A stretch of 64,000 nt of DNA from Haloarcula nitratireducens (lineage in GTDB: Archaea > Halobacteriota > Halobacteria > Halobacteriales > Haloarculaceae): NCBI RefSeq assembly GCF_019599505.1, contig NZ_RKLT01000001.1:310001-374000 (forward strand), in the 5' to 3' direction. The position numbers and the translations under genes were made by a program. This document shows, piece after piece, positions 8,427 through 17,193 of the stretch; positions within the stretch are counted from its first letter, which is position 1, and each line of letters opens with the position of its first letter. The notes beneath the pieces were generated by a model. That model did not search any database. It was not told where the DNA came from and was given only the letters and a program-made list of their open reading frames with translations.

Positions 8427-9056
8427 ATGTTCGCAATCGCTGGCGGCAAAGGGGGCTGTGGGAAGACGACGACGGCGCTGGGCCTGGCTCGCGGACTCGC
8501 GACGCTCGGTGATAGTCCGCTCGTGGTCGACGCCGACCTCGACATGCCCGACCTCCATCACCGAGCGGGAGTCGATCACGTCCCCGGCGTCGCCGCCGTC
8601 GCAACCGGCGAACAGCCGACCGCTGCCGCCGCGCCGTCGTCACGACTCCCGGGCGTCGACGTCCTGTCGTGCCGAGAGAGTGACACCGCGAGTGCCGCGT
8701 CGGCGTTCGAGCGGCTCCGACAGTGTCGTCGAGCTGTCCTCCTCGACTGTCCGGCGGGGGCCAGCCCAGCCGCGGCAGCGCCGCTTCGGGCCGCCGACCG
8801 AACCGTCCTCGTCTCGACGCCGGCCGAACAGAGCCTGCAGGACATCGCCAAGACGGCGGCGATGGCGCGCCAACTCGACGCGCCGCCCGCGCTCCTCGTG
8901 CTCGTCCGTAGCGCCGGCCGCGTCGACCCGTCGCCGCTGTTCGACTGCCGGCGAGTCGTCCACGTGCCGAAACTCCCGTCTCCGCCGCTCCGAACCGACG
9001 AATCGGCCGCTCGATACCTGAGCGGCGCGAAAATATTGTCCAAGCGGAATACTTAA
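8427..9056 (+). CDS. ParA/MinD-family ATPase
   Basis: A 209-residue P-loop protein. The deviant Walker A GGKGGCGKTTT begins at residue 6 and carries the signature first lysine of ParA/MinD ATPases; VVDADLDMPDLH follows. Walker B is the RRAVLLDCPAG segment. A TTG 26 codons upstream is possible but the ATG at 8427 puts the P-loop at the usual distance. It lacks a long C-terminal amphipathic helix, so MinD-type membrane binding is not evident. The RecA-like gene 29 bp downstream is on the same strand, suggesting the two work together, possibly in positioning or chemotaxis-related processes (inference). Confidence 0.85.
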   Translation: MFAIAGGKGGCGKTTTALGLARGLATLGDSPLVVDADLDMPDLHHRAGVDHVPGVAAVATGEQPTAAAAPSSRLPGVDVLSCRESDTASAASAFERLRQCRRAVLLDCPAGASPAAAAPLRAADRTVLVSTPAEQSLQDIAKTAAMARQLDAPPALLVLVRSAGRVDPSPLFDCRRVVHVPKLPSPPLRTDESAARYLSGAKILSKRNT

Positions 9057-9085
9057 TCGGATGGACGTGGCTATATGCTGGTGAC

Positions 9086-9715
9086 ATGGTGAACCGGCTA
9101 CGGACGGGCATCGACGTCCTCGACAGGAAGCTCGACGGCGGCATCCCCGCCGGGAGCATCGTTGCCCTCACCGCCCAGCCGGCCAGCCAGGCGGAACTGT
9201 TCCTCTACGAACTCACCGCCACCCGCGGCACGCTGTGGCTCTCGCTCGACCGCACCGCCGAGTCGATCGTCGCCAGCATCGAGCAGACGCCGGCCAACAC
9301 AGGCGACCCGACGGTGCGACACATCTCCGGTGAGGCCCCCCTCGACAACGCCGGGAAACTCGTCTCTGCGCTCCCCGAGACCTCGAACCTCATCGTGGAC
9401 CCGCTGGACGTCCTCGAGGCCCAGGAGCCGCCCTCGCGCTTTCGAGCGTTCATGAACGACCTCCAGAACCACATCGTCAACACCGGCAGTCTGGGTATCC
9501 TCCACTGTTTAGACGGCCGGAACGTTCCGCCGCTTCGCGACACGACCGAGCACTTCGCCGACGTGGTGTTCCAACTCAAGACCACCACCACCGGCGACGA
9601 GGTGGAGAACCGCCTCGCCGTCCCGAAGTTCCGCGCCGGCCGCGCACCCAGCGACGTCATCAAACTCGACCTCGTCGAGGAGGTCAGCATCGACACGAGC
9701 CGGGATATCGCGTAG
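9086..9715 (+). CDS. RecA/KaiC-like protein with degenerate P-loop (HTR-like family)
   Basis: A 209-residue protein with the start typical of KaiC/RadA-like domains (LRTGIDVLDRKLDGGIPAGSIVAL). Where GxxGxGKT is expected it reads TAQPASQAE (residues 29-37), so the nucleotide-binding lysine and glycines are gone. The Walker B strand (NLIVDPLDVLEAQEP) is partly kept. It probably does not hydrolyse ATP. Similar haloarchaeal proteins are annotated 'HTR-like', a label with no tested role as far as I know. It follows the ParA-like ATPase by 29 bp and probably shares its transcript. Confidence 0.8.
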   Translation: MVNRLRTGIDVLDRKLDGGIPAGSIVALTAQPASQAELFLYELTATRGTLWLSLDRTAESIVASIEQTPANTGDPTVRHISGEAPLDNAGKLVSALPETSNLIVDPLDVLEAQEPPSRFRAFMNDLQNHIVNTGSLGILHCLDGRNVPPLRDTTEHFADVVFQLKTTTTGDEVENRLAVPKFRAGRAPSDVIKLDLVEEVSIDTSRDIA

Positions 9716-9975
9716 CCACCACTTTTTACGTCGAGGGGTTTCCTCGGGCCTCCGGCCCCGCGGGGCCCCTCATCGCAAAAACGTGGGGGAAAACTGTCGA
9801 GCGCTCACTTAGTTCGCGCTCGGTGAAACCGCTCGCCGCTGGCGAGCGGTATGCCTCTCAGGCGGGCCAGCCTTTCCCCGGGTCGGCCGACGGAGCGGCC
9901 TCCCGGCCACCGCTCCGCGCCGCTATCCGGCCGCACCGCTCAAGTTCGCGAATAAAGTGAGAATTAGGGGCCGCG
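9716..9975. other. GC-rich intergenic region with several hairpins
   Basis: Convergent gap between the RecA-like gene and the FKBP gene. A T-run (cactttttacg, ~9721-9731) directly follows the stop codon and pairs imperfectly with cgcaaaaacgt (~9774-9784) around a GC-rich core (GAGGGG with CCCCTC). A second hairpin is at 9829-9849. No gene is visible. Termination in both directions is the simplest reading. Confidence 0.5.
9829..9849. terminator. Hairpin with 9-bp perfect stem between convergent genes
   Basis: CCGCTCGCC and GGCGAGCGG form a perfect 9-bp stem around a 3-base loop (gct). No T-run follows on either strand, so a terminator role is only suggested by the convergent gene arrangement. 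Confidence 0.4.
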
Positions 9976-10932
9976 TTACTCTTCGGCGCCTTCGATCTCG
10001 TCGACGATCTCGTCGGCGTCGACGTCGGCGTCTTCGAGCGCTTCCTCGATGTCAGCGCCGCCGGCACCGCCCATGCCGCCCATCATGCCGCCCATTCCCA
10101 TGCCCATGCCGCCGCCGAGCTCTTCCTGGACGATGATCCGGTCGACGTCGAGCAGCTGGGTGAGCTGCTGGGCGATCTGCTGCTTGCCCATCATCCACTG
10201 CTGGTTCATCGTCAGCTGGGGCGTGGCCTCGATGTAGAGCGTGTCCTTCTCGACCTCGACGGTCTCGAACTCGGGTTCGCCCTCGTCGTCCTCGTCGGAC
10301 TCGACGGGCTGTTCCTCTTCGACGGTGTCCGTCTCGAACCAGAGGTCGAGTTCCATGTCGAGCATCATCTGGATGATGCCCTGTGCCTTCTCCTCGCGGT
10401 CGGTGACTTCCTCGACGACCTCGTAGTCGTACTCGACGTCCTCGCCGGCCAGCGGGTGGTTGAAGTCCACGCGGGCGCGGCCGCCGATGATGGTCTCGAC
10501 GTGGCCGTGCTGGCCGTCGACGTCGACGTGCGCGCCGGGGTAGCGGTCGTCTTCCGGGATCTTGTCCTTCGAGATGGTGCGGACCTCTTCCTCGTCGTAC
10601 TCGCCGAAGGCGTCGGCGGCGGCGATGGTGACACTGCCCTCGTCGCCGACCTCCTTACCGTAGATGTCTTCCTCGACGTCCGGGAAGATGTGGTTCTCGC
10701 CGAGGACGATCGTTCGGGGACCGAACTCCTGCTCTTCGGTGTCGATGCCGTCGTCGGCGGCGACTTCCTCGTCTGTCGTGTCCACGAGCTGCCCGTCCTC
10801 GACGGTGCGGGCGGTGTAGGCGAGTTTGACGACGTCGCCCTCCTGCAGGCCGCTCTCGGTCTCTTCGTCGGCCGTCGCTTCTTCGGCTTCTTCTTCTACG
10901 TCTTCGGTGTCGGCCTCGGAGTCGTTGCTCAT
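9976..10932 (-). CDS. FKBP-type peptidyl-prolyl cis-trans isomerase (SlyD-like)
   Basis: A 318-residue acidic protein. After a very acidic N-terminus of ~28 residues, the FKBP domain begins (GDVVKLAYTARTVEDGQLVDTT) and contains FPDVEEDIYGKEVGDEGSV and VDFNHPLAGEDVEYDYEV, the last being the typical SlyD-type FKBP closing strand. The insert-in-flap segment between them gives chaperone activity in related proteins. A C-terminal domain of ~120 residues ends with a Met/Gly-rich linker (GGGMGMGMGG) and an acidic tail. It is expected to speed prolyl isomerisation during cytoplasmic folding. It appears monocistronic. Confidence 0.92.
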   Translation of the reverse strand: MSNDSEADTEDVEEEAEEATADEETESGLQEGDVVKLAYTARTVEDGQLVDTTDEEVAADDGIDTEEQEFGPRTIVLGENHIFPDVEEDIYGKEVGDEGSVTIAAADAFGEYDEEEVRTISKDKIPEDDRYPGAHVDVDGQHGHVETIIGGRARVDFNHPLAGEDVEYDYEVVEEVTDREEKAQGIIQMMLDMELDLWFETDTVEEEQPVESDEDDEGEPEFETVEVEKDTLYIEATPQLTMNQQWMMGKQQIAQQLTQLLDVDRIIVQEELGGGMGMGMGGMMGGMGGAGGADIEEALEDADVDADEIVDEIEGAEE

Positions 10933-10983
10933 ACCCTGTTGGTCTGTCGTGCCACTCTTAAGAACAACGTTTCCCGTCGGCCG

Positions 10984-12018
10984 CTACGCCGGGTAGTCGC
11001 TCTCGTCGAGCATCCGCGCCAACTTCCCGCGGTCGATGTTGCGTCCCGAAACCGGGATGACGACGGTCTCGCCGGCGATCTCGTCGCCGGCCCGTAGCGC
11101 GGCGGCGACGGCGGTGGCACAGGCCCCCTCGATGACGAGCCGCTCGTCGCAGAACATGCGGGCGACGCCGTCGCGGATGTCGGCCTCCGAGACCAGGCGG
11201 AAGTCCGCCAGGCCGTCCCGGAGGATGCCCATCGTGAGCGCGAACGGGACGCGGGTCGCGACGCCCTCGGCCGTCGTCTCCATCCGGTCGTGCGCGTCGA
11301 GGGTGCCTTCCGTCCACGCGCGGTGCATCGCCGGCGCGGCCTCGGACTGGACGCCGACGATGTCCGCCTCCAGCAGTTCGCCGACGGTGAGCGCGTAGCC
11401 GACCGCGGAGGTGCCGCCGCCGATCGGGCAGAACACGCGGTCCACGTCCGGTAGCTCGTCGACGATCTCCAGACCCGCGGTGCCGACGCCGGCGAGCAGT
11501 TTCGGTTCGTTACCGGAGTGCACGTAGCGCGCGCCGCGCTCGATAGCGAGTTCCTCGATGCGCTCGCGGGCGGCGTCGTAGTCCGGACCGTGCTGGATGA
11601 CCTCCGCGCCGAGCCGCTCCATCGCGGCCACCTTCCCGGAGTTGGCTTCGGCGGGCACGCCGATAGTGACGGGGACGCCGAACTCCCGCCCGGCCCACGC
11701 GATCGACTGCCCGTGGTTGCCCGAACTCGCGGTGATGAGGCCACGTTCGCGGAACTCCGAATCCAGGGACGCGACGAGGTTCACTCCGCCGCGGACCTTG
11801 AACGCGCCCGTGGGGAGGGTGTCTTCCCGCTTCAGATACACCTCGGCGTCGAGTTCGGCCGAGAGCGTCTCACAGCGGACCAGCGGCGTCGTCGGGAGAT
11901 GCTGACGGACGACACGCCGCGCGCGAACGACGTCGGCCGTCGTCGGCGGCGTCAGGTCGTGATACGGGAAGACGGTCGTCTCGTCGGGGGACTCGATAGG
12001 GTCGTAGCGACCGTCCAT
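10984..12018 (-). CDS. Threonine/serine dehydratase
   Basis: A 344-residue fold-type II PLP enzyme. YLKREDTLPTGAFKVRG places the PLP lysine at Lys74, SSGNHGQ follows, and GGGTSAVG is the phosphate-binding glycine loop. It would deaminate threonine to 2-oxobutanoate (isoleucine pathway) or serine to pyruvate. It lacks the C-terminal ACT domain, as in catabolic or serine racemase-like relatives, so feedback control by isoleucine is not evident. The start at 12018 (MDGRYDPIES) was chosen over one 58 codons upstream that would overlap the divergent CYTH gene. Confidence 0.88.
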   Translation of the reverse strand: MDGRYDPIESPDETTVFPYHDLTPPTTADVVRARRVVRQHLPTTPLVRCETLSAELDAEVYLKREDTLPTGAFKVRGGVNLVASLDSEFRERGLITASSGNHGQSIAWAGREFGVPVTIGVPAEANSGKVAAMERLGAEVIQHGPDYDAARERIEELAIERGARYVHSGNEPKLLAGVGTAGLEIVDELPDVDRVFCPIGGGTSAVGYALTVGELLEADIVGVQSEAAPAMHRAWTEGTLDAHDRMETTAEGVATRVPFALTMGILRDGLADFRLVSEADIRDGVARMFCDERLVIEGACATAVAAALRAGDEIAGETVVIPVSGRNIDRGKLARMLDESDYPA

Positions 12019-12112
12019 ACACTGTACGGGTGCGTTGGGGCGGTAAAGTCTTCCCGGAGCGCGTCGCGCCGGCAACGCAACCCCTATTGACCGCCCCGAC
12101 CGACGCTGGCGC

Positions 12113-12658
12113 ATGTACGAGGTCGAAGTGAAGGTCGCCGCGGATCTAGAGGCCGTCGCCGACCGACTGGACGAACTGGGGGCCGAACACACCGGCGATG
12201 TCCGGCAGGTCGACGTCTACTACGACGCGCCGCACCGCGACTTCGCGGAGACGGACGAGGCGCTCCGCGTGCGTCGGGAGACGCGCGACGGCGAGACGGA
12301 GACGCGCATCACGTATAAGGGGCCGCTCGTCGAGCGCGAGTCGAAGACGCGCGAGGAGGTCGAGACCGGCGTCGCCGACGGCGAGAAGGCCGACGCCATC
12401 TTCGAGCAGTTGGGATTCGACCCCGCGGCGACCGTCCGGAAGGACCGGCGGTTCTACCGCTACGACGGTTACACGGTGACGCTCGACGCCGTCGAGGGCG
12501 TCGGAGAGTTCGTCGAAGTGGAGACCGAGACCGACGAGGGCGGCGTCGAGGCGGCTCGCGAGGGCGCGTTCGACGTGCTCCGCGAACTCGGTCTCGACCC
12601 CGACGACCAGACGCGCACGTCGTATCTCGGGCTCCTGCTCGATGATGCGAGCGAGTAA
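12113..12658 (+). CDS. CYTH-domain protein (class IV adenylate cyclase-like)
   Basis: A 181-residue protein with the triphosphate tunnel signature ExExK (Glu3, Glu5, Lys7) and the repeating charged beta strands of CYTH proteins (LRVRRETRDGETETRITYKGP, KDRRFYRYDGYTVTLD, FVEVETE). Relatives are CyaB adenylate cyclase and thiamine triphosphatases; archaeal CyaB-like members mostly act on triphosphate compounds of unknown identity. It is divergent from the threonine dehydratase gene and precedes metK by 59 bp. Confidence 0.87.
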   Translation: MYEVEVKVAADLEAVADRLDELGAEHTGDVRQVDVYYDAPHRDFAETDEALRVRRETRDGETETRITYKGPLVERESKTREEVETGVADGEKADAIFEQLGFDPAATVRKDRRFYRYDGYTVTLDAVEGVGEFVEVETETDEGGVEAAREGAFDVLRELGLDPDDQTRTSYLGLLLDDASE

Positions 12659-12717
12659 TCTTTCTCTGCCGAGCGGTTCCCGTAAGTTATAGAACCCGCG
12701 GCGGCGAACGTCGGGCA

Positions 12718-13920
12718 ATGACCGACCGAAACATCCACGTCCAGCCCGAGAGCGGGTTGGCCGTCGAGGACCAGAACGTCGAAATCGTCGAGCGAAAGGG
12801 CATCGGCCACCCCGACTCCATCTGTGACGGCGTCGCCGAGAGCGTCTCCCGCGCGCTCGCCCAGACGTACCTCGACCGCGTGGGCAAAGTCCTCCACTAC
12901 AACACGGACGAGACGCAACTGGTCGCCGGCACCGCGGCCCCGGCCTACGACGGCGGCGAGGTGCTCGAACCCATCTACCTGCTCATCGTCGGCCGCGCGA
13001 CCAAGGAGTACGAGGGCCAGCGCATCCCCGCCGAGAGCATCGCGCTGAAGGCCGCCCGCGAGTACCTCGACGAGCAGTTCCCGTTCCTCGACGTGGGCGG
13101 GGACATCATCGTCGACGTGGAACTCGGCGAGGGGTCGGGCGACCTCCAGAGCGTCTTCGGCGAGGAGGGGGCGGTCCCGATGGCCAACGACACCAGCTAC
13201 GGCGTCGGCCACGCGCCCCTCTCCGAGACGGAACAGATCGTCTACAACACGGAGCACCGACTCACCGGCGAGTACGCCGAAGAGAACCCCGTCGTCGGGC
13301 AGGACGTGAAGGTGATGGGCAAGCGCGAGGGCGACCACATCGACGTGACCGTCGCCGTCGCGATGGTCGACGAACACGTAAGCGACCTCTACGAGTACAA
13401 GGACGCCGTCGAGGGCGTCCGCGAGTACGTCAGCGACCTCGCTACCGACTACACCGACCGCGACGTGACCGTCCACGTCAACACCGCCGACGACTACGAC
13501 GAGGAGTCCATCTACCTCACCACGACCGGCACGAGCGCCGAACAGGGCGACGACGGCTCCGTCGGCCGCGGCAACCGCGCCAACGGCCTCATCACGCCCA
13601 ACCGGCCGATGAGCATGGAGGCCACCTCGGGGAAGAACCCCGTCAACCACATCGGGAAGATCTACAACATCCTCTCGACCGAGATCGCCCAGTCCGTCGC
13701 CGACGAGGTCGACGGTATCCGCCAGCTCCAGCTGCGCCTCCTCTCGCAGATCGGTTCGCCCATCGACGAACCGCACGTCGCCGACGCGATGCTCGTCACC
13801 GAGGACGGCGTCGCCGTCGGCGACATCGAAGACGAGGTCCACGAGGCCGTCGACGCGGAACTGGCCGACGTGACAGGCGTGACCCGGAAAGTCATCGAGG
13901 GCGACGTCTCGACGTTCTAG
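12718..13920 (+). CDS. mat: S-adenosylmethionine synthetase (archaeal MetK/MAT)
   Basis: A 400-residue protein of the archaeal SAM synthetase family, unrelated in detail to bacterial MetK. Seen here: [18 protein letters not shown] near residue 25, a [34 protein letters not shown] block near residues 282-316, and the C-terminal [13 protein letters not shown]. It makes SAM from methionine and ATP. Length is as expected. A TATA-like gttatag lies about 30 bp upstream of the start. Confidence 0.96.
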   Translation: MTDRNIHVQPESGLAVEDQNVEIVERKGIGHPDSICDGVAESVSRALAQTYLDRVGKVLHYNTDETQLVAGTAAPAYDGGEVLEPIYLLIVGRATKEYEGQRIPAESIALKAAREYLDEQFPFLDVGGDIIVDVELGEGSGDLQSVFGEEGAVPMANDTSYGVGHAPLSETEQIVYNTEHRLTGEYAEENPVVGQDVKVMGKREGDHIDVTVAVAMVDEHVSDLYEYKDAVEGVREYVSDLATDYTDRDVTVHVNTADDYDEESIYLTTTGTSAEQGDDGSVGRGNRANGLITPNRPMSMEATSGKNPVNHIGKIYNILSTEIAQSVADEVDGIRQLQLRLLSQIGSPIDEPHVADAMLVTEDGVAVGDIEDEVHEAVDAELADVTGVTRKVIEGDVSTF

Positions 13921-14103
13921 GTCGCCTCGCTGACCGTACCGACAGATTTTATCGAGCCTTCTCCCGCCCGCCTGGCGGTCCGCGCGGTTCGTCGTCCTGT
14001 CAGGTAGTCGCGGCCAGCCGATCCGCCGACGAATCGCTCGCGGAGATTACGTGCGGTGTGTCACCACATAACTACGTTTTCGGGAGAGAGACTAGCAGAC
14101 GCT

Positions 14104-14508
14104 ATGGCGACCCAAGAATCACCGACGGACGTCGAGCGAGAGATCACCGAGACGTTCGGAATGGTCCCGACACCCCTCGACTCGATCCCCGAGGACGACA
14201 TGGCCGGCGAGTGGCACTTCTTCCGGAAGTACACCGTCGGAGAGAGCGAAATCCCGCCGAAGTACCGGGAACTGATGGGACTGGCCGTCGCGGCGAACAT
14301 CAAGTGCCCCTACTGCATCCACTTCCATCGCGAGGCCGCGGCGATGCACGGCGCGACCGACGAGGAACTCGAAGAGGTCGTGTCGCTCGCGAGTCTCACC
14401 TCGCGGTACAGCGCGATGATCCACGCGCTGGAGTACGATTTAGACCAGTTCAAGGACGAGGTCGCGGAGATGGCCGACCACCTCGAAGCGCAGGCCGCGG
14501 ACGACTGA
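14104..14508 (+). CDS. Carboxymuconolactone decarboxylase / AhpD-like protein
   Basis: A 134-residue helical protein with the AhpD redox motif IKCPYCIHFH: Cys68, Cys71 and His75 have the CxxCxxxH spacing of alkylhydroperoxidase D. The flanking GLAVAANI and AMHGATDEELEEVVSLA also fit the family. A role in peroxide detoxification or thiol redox chemistry is likely. The start at 14104 (MATQESPTDV) is preferred over an ATG 16 codons upstream. No linked peroxiredoxin gene is present. Confidence 0.88.
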   Translation: MATQESPTDVEREITETFGMVPTPLDSIPEDDMAGEWHFFRKYTVGESEIPPKYRELMGLAVAANIKCPYCIHFHREAAAMHGATDEELEEVVSLASLTSRYSAMIHALEYDLDQFKDEVAEMADHLEAQAADD

Positions 14509-14701
14509 GTCCGGCCTACCGGTCTCTACTGATCGGCGACTATCCGCGGTGAAAGGCGGCAGAGAACGTGCGGACTCGCCGTCGCCGCCGGCTCGATTGA
14601 CCAGCGCCATCGCGCCCTCCTAACGTGAACGGGGCCACGCGGAGCGCTGGCGGTCGCCCCGCCAGTTCTATCCGTCTCAAATCCGTACTATCGATTGTAG
14701 C

Positions 14702-14827
14702 ATGTTACCATACATCTCACAGACCGATCGATCGGCCTTCGAGCGAGTCCGCGACGCGATACTCAACCGAGACGACCCCGAGAGAGACGACAATCCGACG
14801 GACCCGGGAGCGCCGACGCCGGGGTAA
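14702..14827 (+). CDS. Possible 41-residue small protein
   Basis: A short frame beginning ATG at 14702 and reading MLPYISQTDRSAFERVRDAI followed by an acidic, Pro-rich end. The amphipathic helix and acidic residues look haloarchaeal. I do not recognise a family. It sits in an otherwise gene-free stretch, 14509-15004, in which nothing else is visible apart from a TATA-like cctattac about 30 bp upstream of the next gene. Could be chance. Confidence 0.3.
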   Translation: MLPYISQTDRSAFERVRDAILNRDDPERDDNPTDPGAPTPG

Positions 14828-15004
14828 CTGAGCGAGGCGCTCTCGCCGACTCGTGGCCGTTTCGAACGCGACCTGCCGCGCAGCAGCGGTGAGAGATAGA
14901 GTTACGTGGGGGAAGTAGGAGCGATTTCCGGCGGATCGAAGCCCGAGAGACTCCGCGGCAAACGGTCGCACAAGACCTATTACCGTTGCTTGCCAAGTTA
15001 TCGC

Positions 15005-15295
15005 ATGCGCGAGGCAAGTCGAACGACGCGCCAGCGCATCGCCGACCGATTGCGCGATGAGCCGATGGCCGCGGGGACGATCGCTCGAACGTTCGAGATA
15101 CGGACCAACACCGCTCTCACACACGTCGAACACATCGCGAAGTCGCTCGATTCCACGGACGAGCAGTTGCTCGTCGCGCCGCCCGAGTGCGAGCGGTGCG
15201 GCTTCACGGACTTCGACGACCTGACGAACCGGCCGAGTCGGTGCCCGGAGTGCAAGGCCGAGAGCGTCTCCGAGCCCGCCTATCGGATAGGGTAA
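15005..15295 (+). CDS. HTH plus zinc-ribbon transcriptional regulator (COG3357 type)
   Basis: A 96-residue protein starting MREASRTTRQRIADRL. Residues 1-55 form a winged helix-turn-helix (DEPMAAGTIARTFEIRTNTALTHVEHIAKS). Residues 60-90 form a zinc ribbon with CERCGF and CPECKA. This fusion is a known archaeal family of predicted regulators. The TATA-like cctattac about 30 bp before the ATG supports this start rather than one 33 codons upstream. Target genes unknown. Confidence 0.85.
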   Translation: MREASRTTRQRIADRLRDEPMAAGTIARTFEIRTNTALTHVEHIAKSLDSTDEQLLVAPPECERCGFTDFDDLTNRPSRCPECKAESVSEPAYRIG

Positions 15296-15337
15296 TGCCC
15301 GAGAGCGTCGACTGGAGTGCCGCGTCGGTAGCCCGGT

Positions 15338-15754
15338 CTACTGACCGGAGAAGCCGATGCGCCCGCCCGAGGAGAGGTCGTGGTCGCCCGACGGTCCCCG
15401 GTTCTCGAACTCGTAGCGGTCGTCGGTCAGGTAGACGTCGCCGTCGTCGACGGCCACCTCGACCTCCTCCAGCACCGCGCCCTCACAGGGACCGAAGGTG
15501 CAGGCCCCCGAATCGGACTCGAACGTCGCGCCGTGTTTCTCACAGACCAGTTCGTCCTCGCGCATCGTCGCCCCGCTGCCCTTGTCGAGTCGGATGTCCC
15601 GCCAGTGGGGGCAGTAGTTCTCGAAGGCGACGACGCCGTCGGTCAGGCGCACGAGGATGGCTTCCTCGGTGTCGAACCCGTCGCGGACGGTGAAGAGAAA
15701 ACTGCCGTCCTCGGGCACCTCGCTGACCGCGGCGATTCGGCTCTCCTCGTCCAT
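15338..15754 (-). CDS. Rieske [2Fe-2S] ferredoxin-like protein
   Basis: A 138-residue soluble protein with both Rieske motifs: CPHW (Cys48, His50) and CEKHGATF (Cys71, His74), which bind a [2Fe-2S] cluster. FGPCEGAVLEEVEV follows, as in small Rieske ferredoxins of dioxygenase or nitrite reductase type. There is no signal or membrane anchor, so it is a cytoplasmic electron carrier. The start at 15754 (MDEESRIAAV) was chosen because an upstream start 11 codons earlier adds basic residues. The redox partner is not evident nearby. Confidence 0.88.
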   Translation of the reverse strand: MDEESRIAAVSEVPEDGSFLFTVRDGFDTEEAILVRLTDGVVAFENYCPHWRDIRLDKGSGATMREDELVCEKHGATFESDSGACTFGPCEGAVLEEVEVAVDDGDVYLTDDRYEFENRGPSGDHDLSSGGRIGFSGQ

Positions 15755-15850
15755 GTCGTTTCGGTGTACGCGAGTCGGCCGTTTCAACGTCCCGGTCGAG
15801 ACAGGTACTGCGCGGCCAACGCTTTTCCACGCGTCCGGAGAACGGCGTGT

Positions 15851-16909
15851 ATGAGCCAGTTAGTCATCTACGGGTCCTACGGCTATACGGGGCAACTCAT
15901 CGCTGAAGCCGCCGTCGAGCGCGGGTTCGATCCGGTACTGGCCGGGCGGAACCGAGAGGAAGTGGATCGACAGGCCGCCGAACTCGGCTGCGAGTTCGAG
16001 GTCGTCGGACTCGACGAGCCGAAGGTGCTGGACCTGCTGTTAGAGGACGCGACGGCGGTCCTCCACTGTGCCGGCCCGTTCTCGCGTACGTGGGAACCGA
16101 TGGTCGACGCCTGCGTCCGAACGGGAACGCACTACCTCGACATCACCGGCGAACTCGGTGTGTTCGAGGCCATCCACGACTGGAACGAGGAGGCCGATGC
16201 GGCCGACGTGATGCTCTTGCCCGGCGTCGGCTTCGACGTGGTGCCCACGGACTGTCTGGCCGCCCACCTCGCCGAGCGACTGCCCGACGCCGACGCGCTG
16301 GAACTGGCCTTCCACGCCGAGATGGGCGTCTCCCGGGGCACGGCGAAGACGATGGTCGAGCACATCGACGAGGGTGGAGCGGTCCGGCGGAACGGCCGTA
16401 TCGAACGCGTCGGACAGGCCCACGAGTCCCGCACCGTCGACTTCGGCTGGGGTCACGACGGGCTACACGCCGCCGCGATTCCGTGGGGCGACGTCTCGAC
16501 CGCTTACTACACGACCGGCATCCCGAACGTCACCGTCTACATGTCGATGCCCGAGCGCGCCGCTCGACAGCAGCGCATCGCCGGGACGCTCTCGCCGGTC
16601 CTCGGCCTCTCGCCGGTGAAAGCCGGACTGAAGTGGGTCATCGAGCAGACGACGGACGGTCCCGACGCCGAGGAGCGCGCGTCCGAGCAGAGCTACGTCT
16701 GGGGGGAGGCCCGAACCGCCGACGGCGACCGCGTCGTCAGCCGACTGCGCGGCCCGCACACCTACTCGCTGACCGTCGAGACGGCGCTCGCCGTCGCCCG
16801 ACACGTCCTCGACGGGGAGGCACCGACCGGCTTTCAGACGCCCGCGGGCGCGTACGGGCCGGACCTCGTGCTGGAGGTCGACGGCGTCGAGCGCGAGGAC
16901 GTCGTCTGA
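15851..16909 (+). CDS. Saccharopine dehydrogenase family oxidoreductase
   Basis: A 352-residue protein with an N-terminal Rossmann fold (LVIYGSYGYTGQLIAEAAVERG) of the saccharopine dehydrogenase-like/trans-acting enoyl reductase type. HCAGPFSRTWEPMVDACVRTGTHYLDITGE is highly characteristic, with a C-terminal LRGPHTYSLTVETAL. Substrates in this family are varied and often unknown; lysine metabolism should not be assumed. It is divergent from the Rieske gene and may share a promoter region with it. Confidence 0.85.
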   Translation: MSQLVIYGSYGYTGQLIAEAAVERGFDPVLAGRNREEVDRQAAELGCEFEVVGLDEPKVLDLLLEDATAVLHCAGPFSRTWEPMVDACVRTGTHYLDITGELGVFEAIHDWNEEADAADVMLLPGVGFDVVPTDCLAAHLAERLPDADALELAFHAEMGVSRGTAKTMVEHIDEGGAVRRNGRIERVGQAHESRTVDFGWGHDGLHAAAIPWGDVSTAYYTTGIPNVTVYMSMPERAARQQRIAGTLSPVLGLSPVKAGLKWVIEQTTDGPDAEERASEQSYVWGEARTADGDRVVSRLRGPHTYSLTVETALAVARHVLDGEAPTGFQTPAGAYGPDLVLEVDGVEREDVV

Positions 16910-17193
16910 GCGCGCCGCGGTCGCGGCGCGAAGTCGATCTAACCCGCCCAATTTTTGATTGGCAACGAGACAGCTGCCGGGAATGGTGTCACTGAGACGG
17001 GGCTATCTCGCGCCTCAGTCCCTCTAATCCGTGTTTTATACGCACTTTCAGCTTTTCGAACAACTATGTAGCCGTATATATTGAGAACCGATAACACCCT
17101 TATCTTTAATGTTATGTAGTAATTCATCATTCGTTGTGGGGTGCCAGTAGGTCCCACACGAACCGCGGCTGACGACCAAGGGAAACCACGAAG
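16910..17193 (+). promoter_or_regulatory. AT-rich upstream region of the alpha-amylase gene
   Basis: The 284-bp gap turns AT-rich from about 17020 to 17130. TATATATT (17075-17082) and ttatctttaatgtt (about 17100-17113) are candidate promoter elements; either would leave an 80-110 base leader, long for a haloarchaeon. A small stem (TGTGGG 17135-17140, CCCACA 17153-17158) lies in that leader. Confidence 0.4.

Noticed and set aside
7420..9021. Plus-strand frame of over 500 codons across pyrB and the ParA-like gene
   Set aside because: It runs antisense to pyrB and out of frame with the ParA-like gene, is Arg/Pro-rich and has no recognisable motif.
10070..10130. Short tandem cat-g-cc repeats suggesting a CRISPR-like or repeat array
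   Set aside because: They code the Met/Gly-rich linker of the FKBP protein; no unique spacers are present.
14625..14831. 68-codon plus-strand frame near 14.7 kb
   Set aside because: The product is basic and Ser/Arg-rich, unlike haloarchaeal proteins; the overlapping 41-codon acidic frame is the better candidate.
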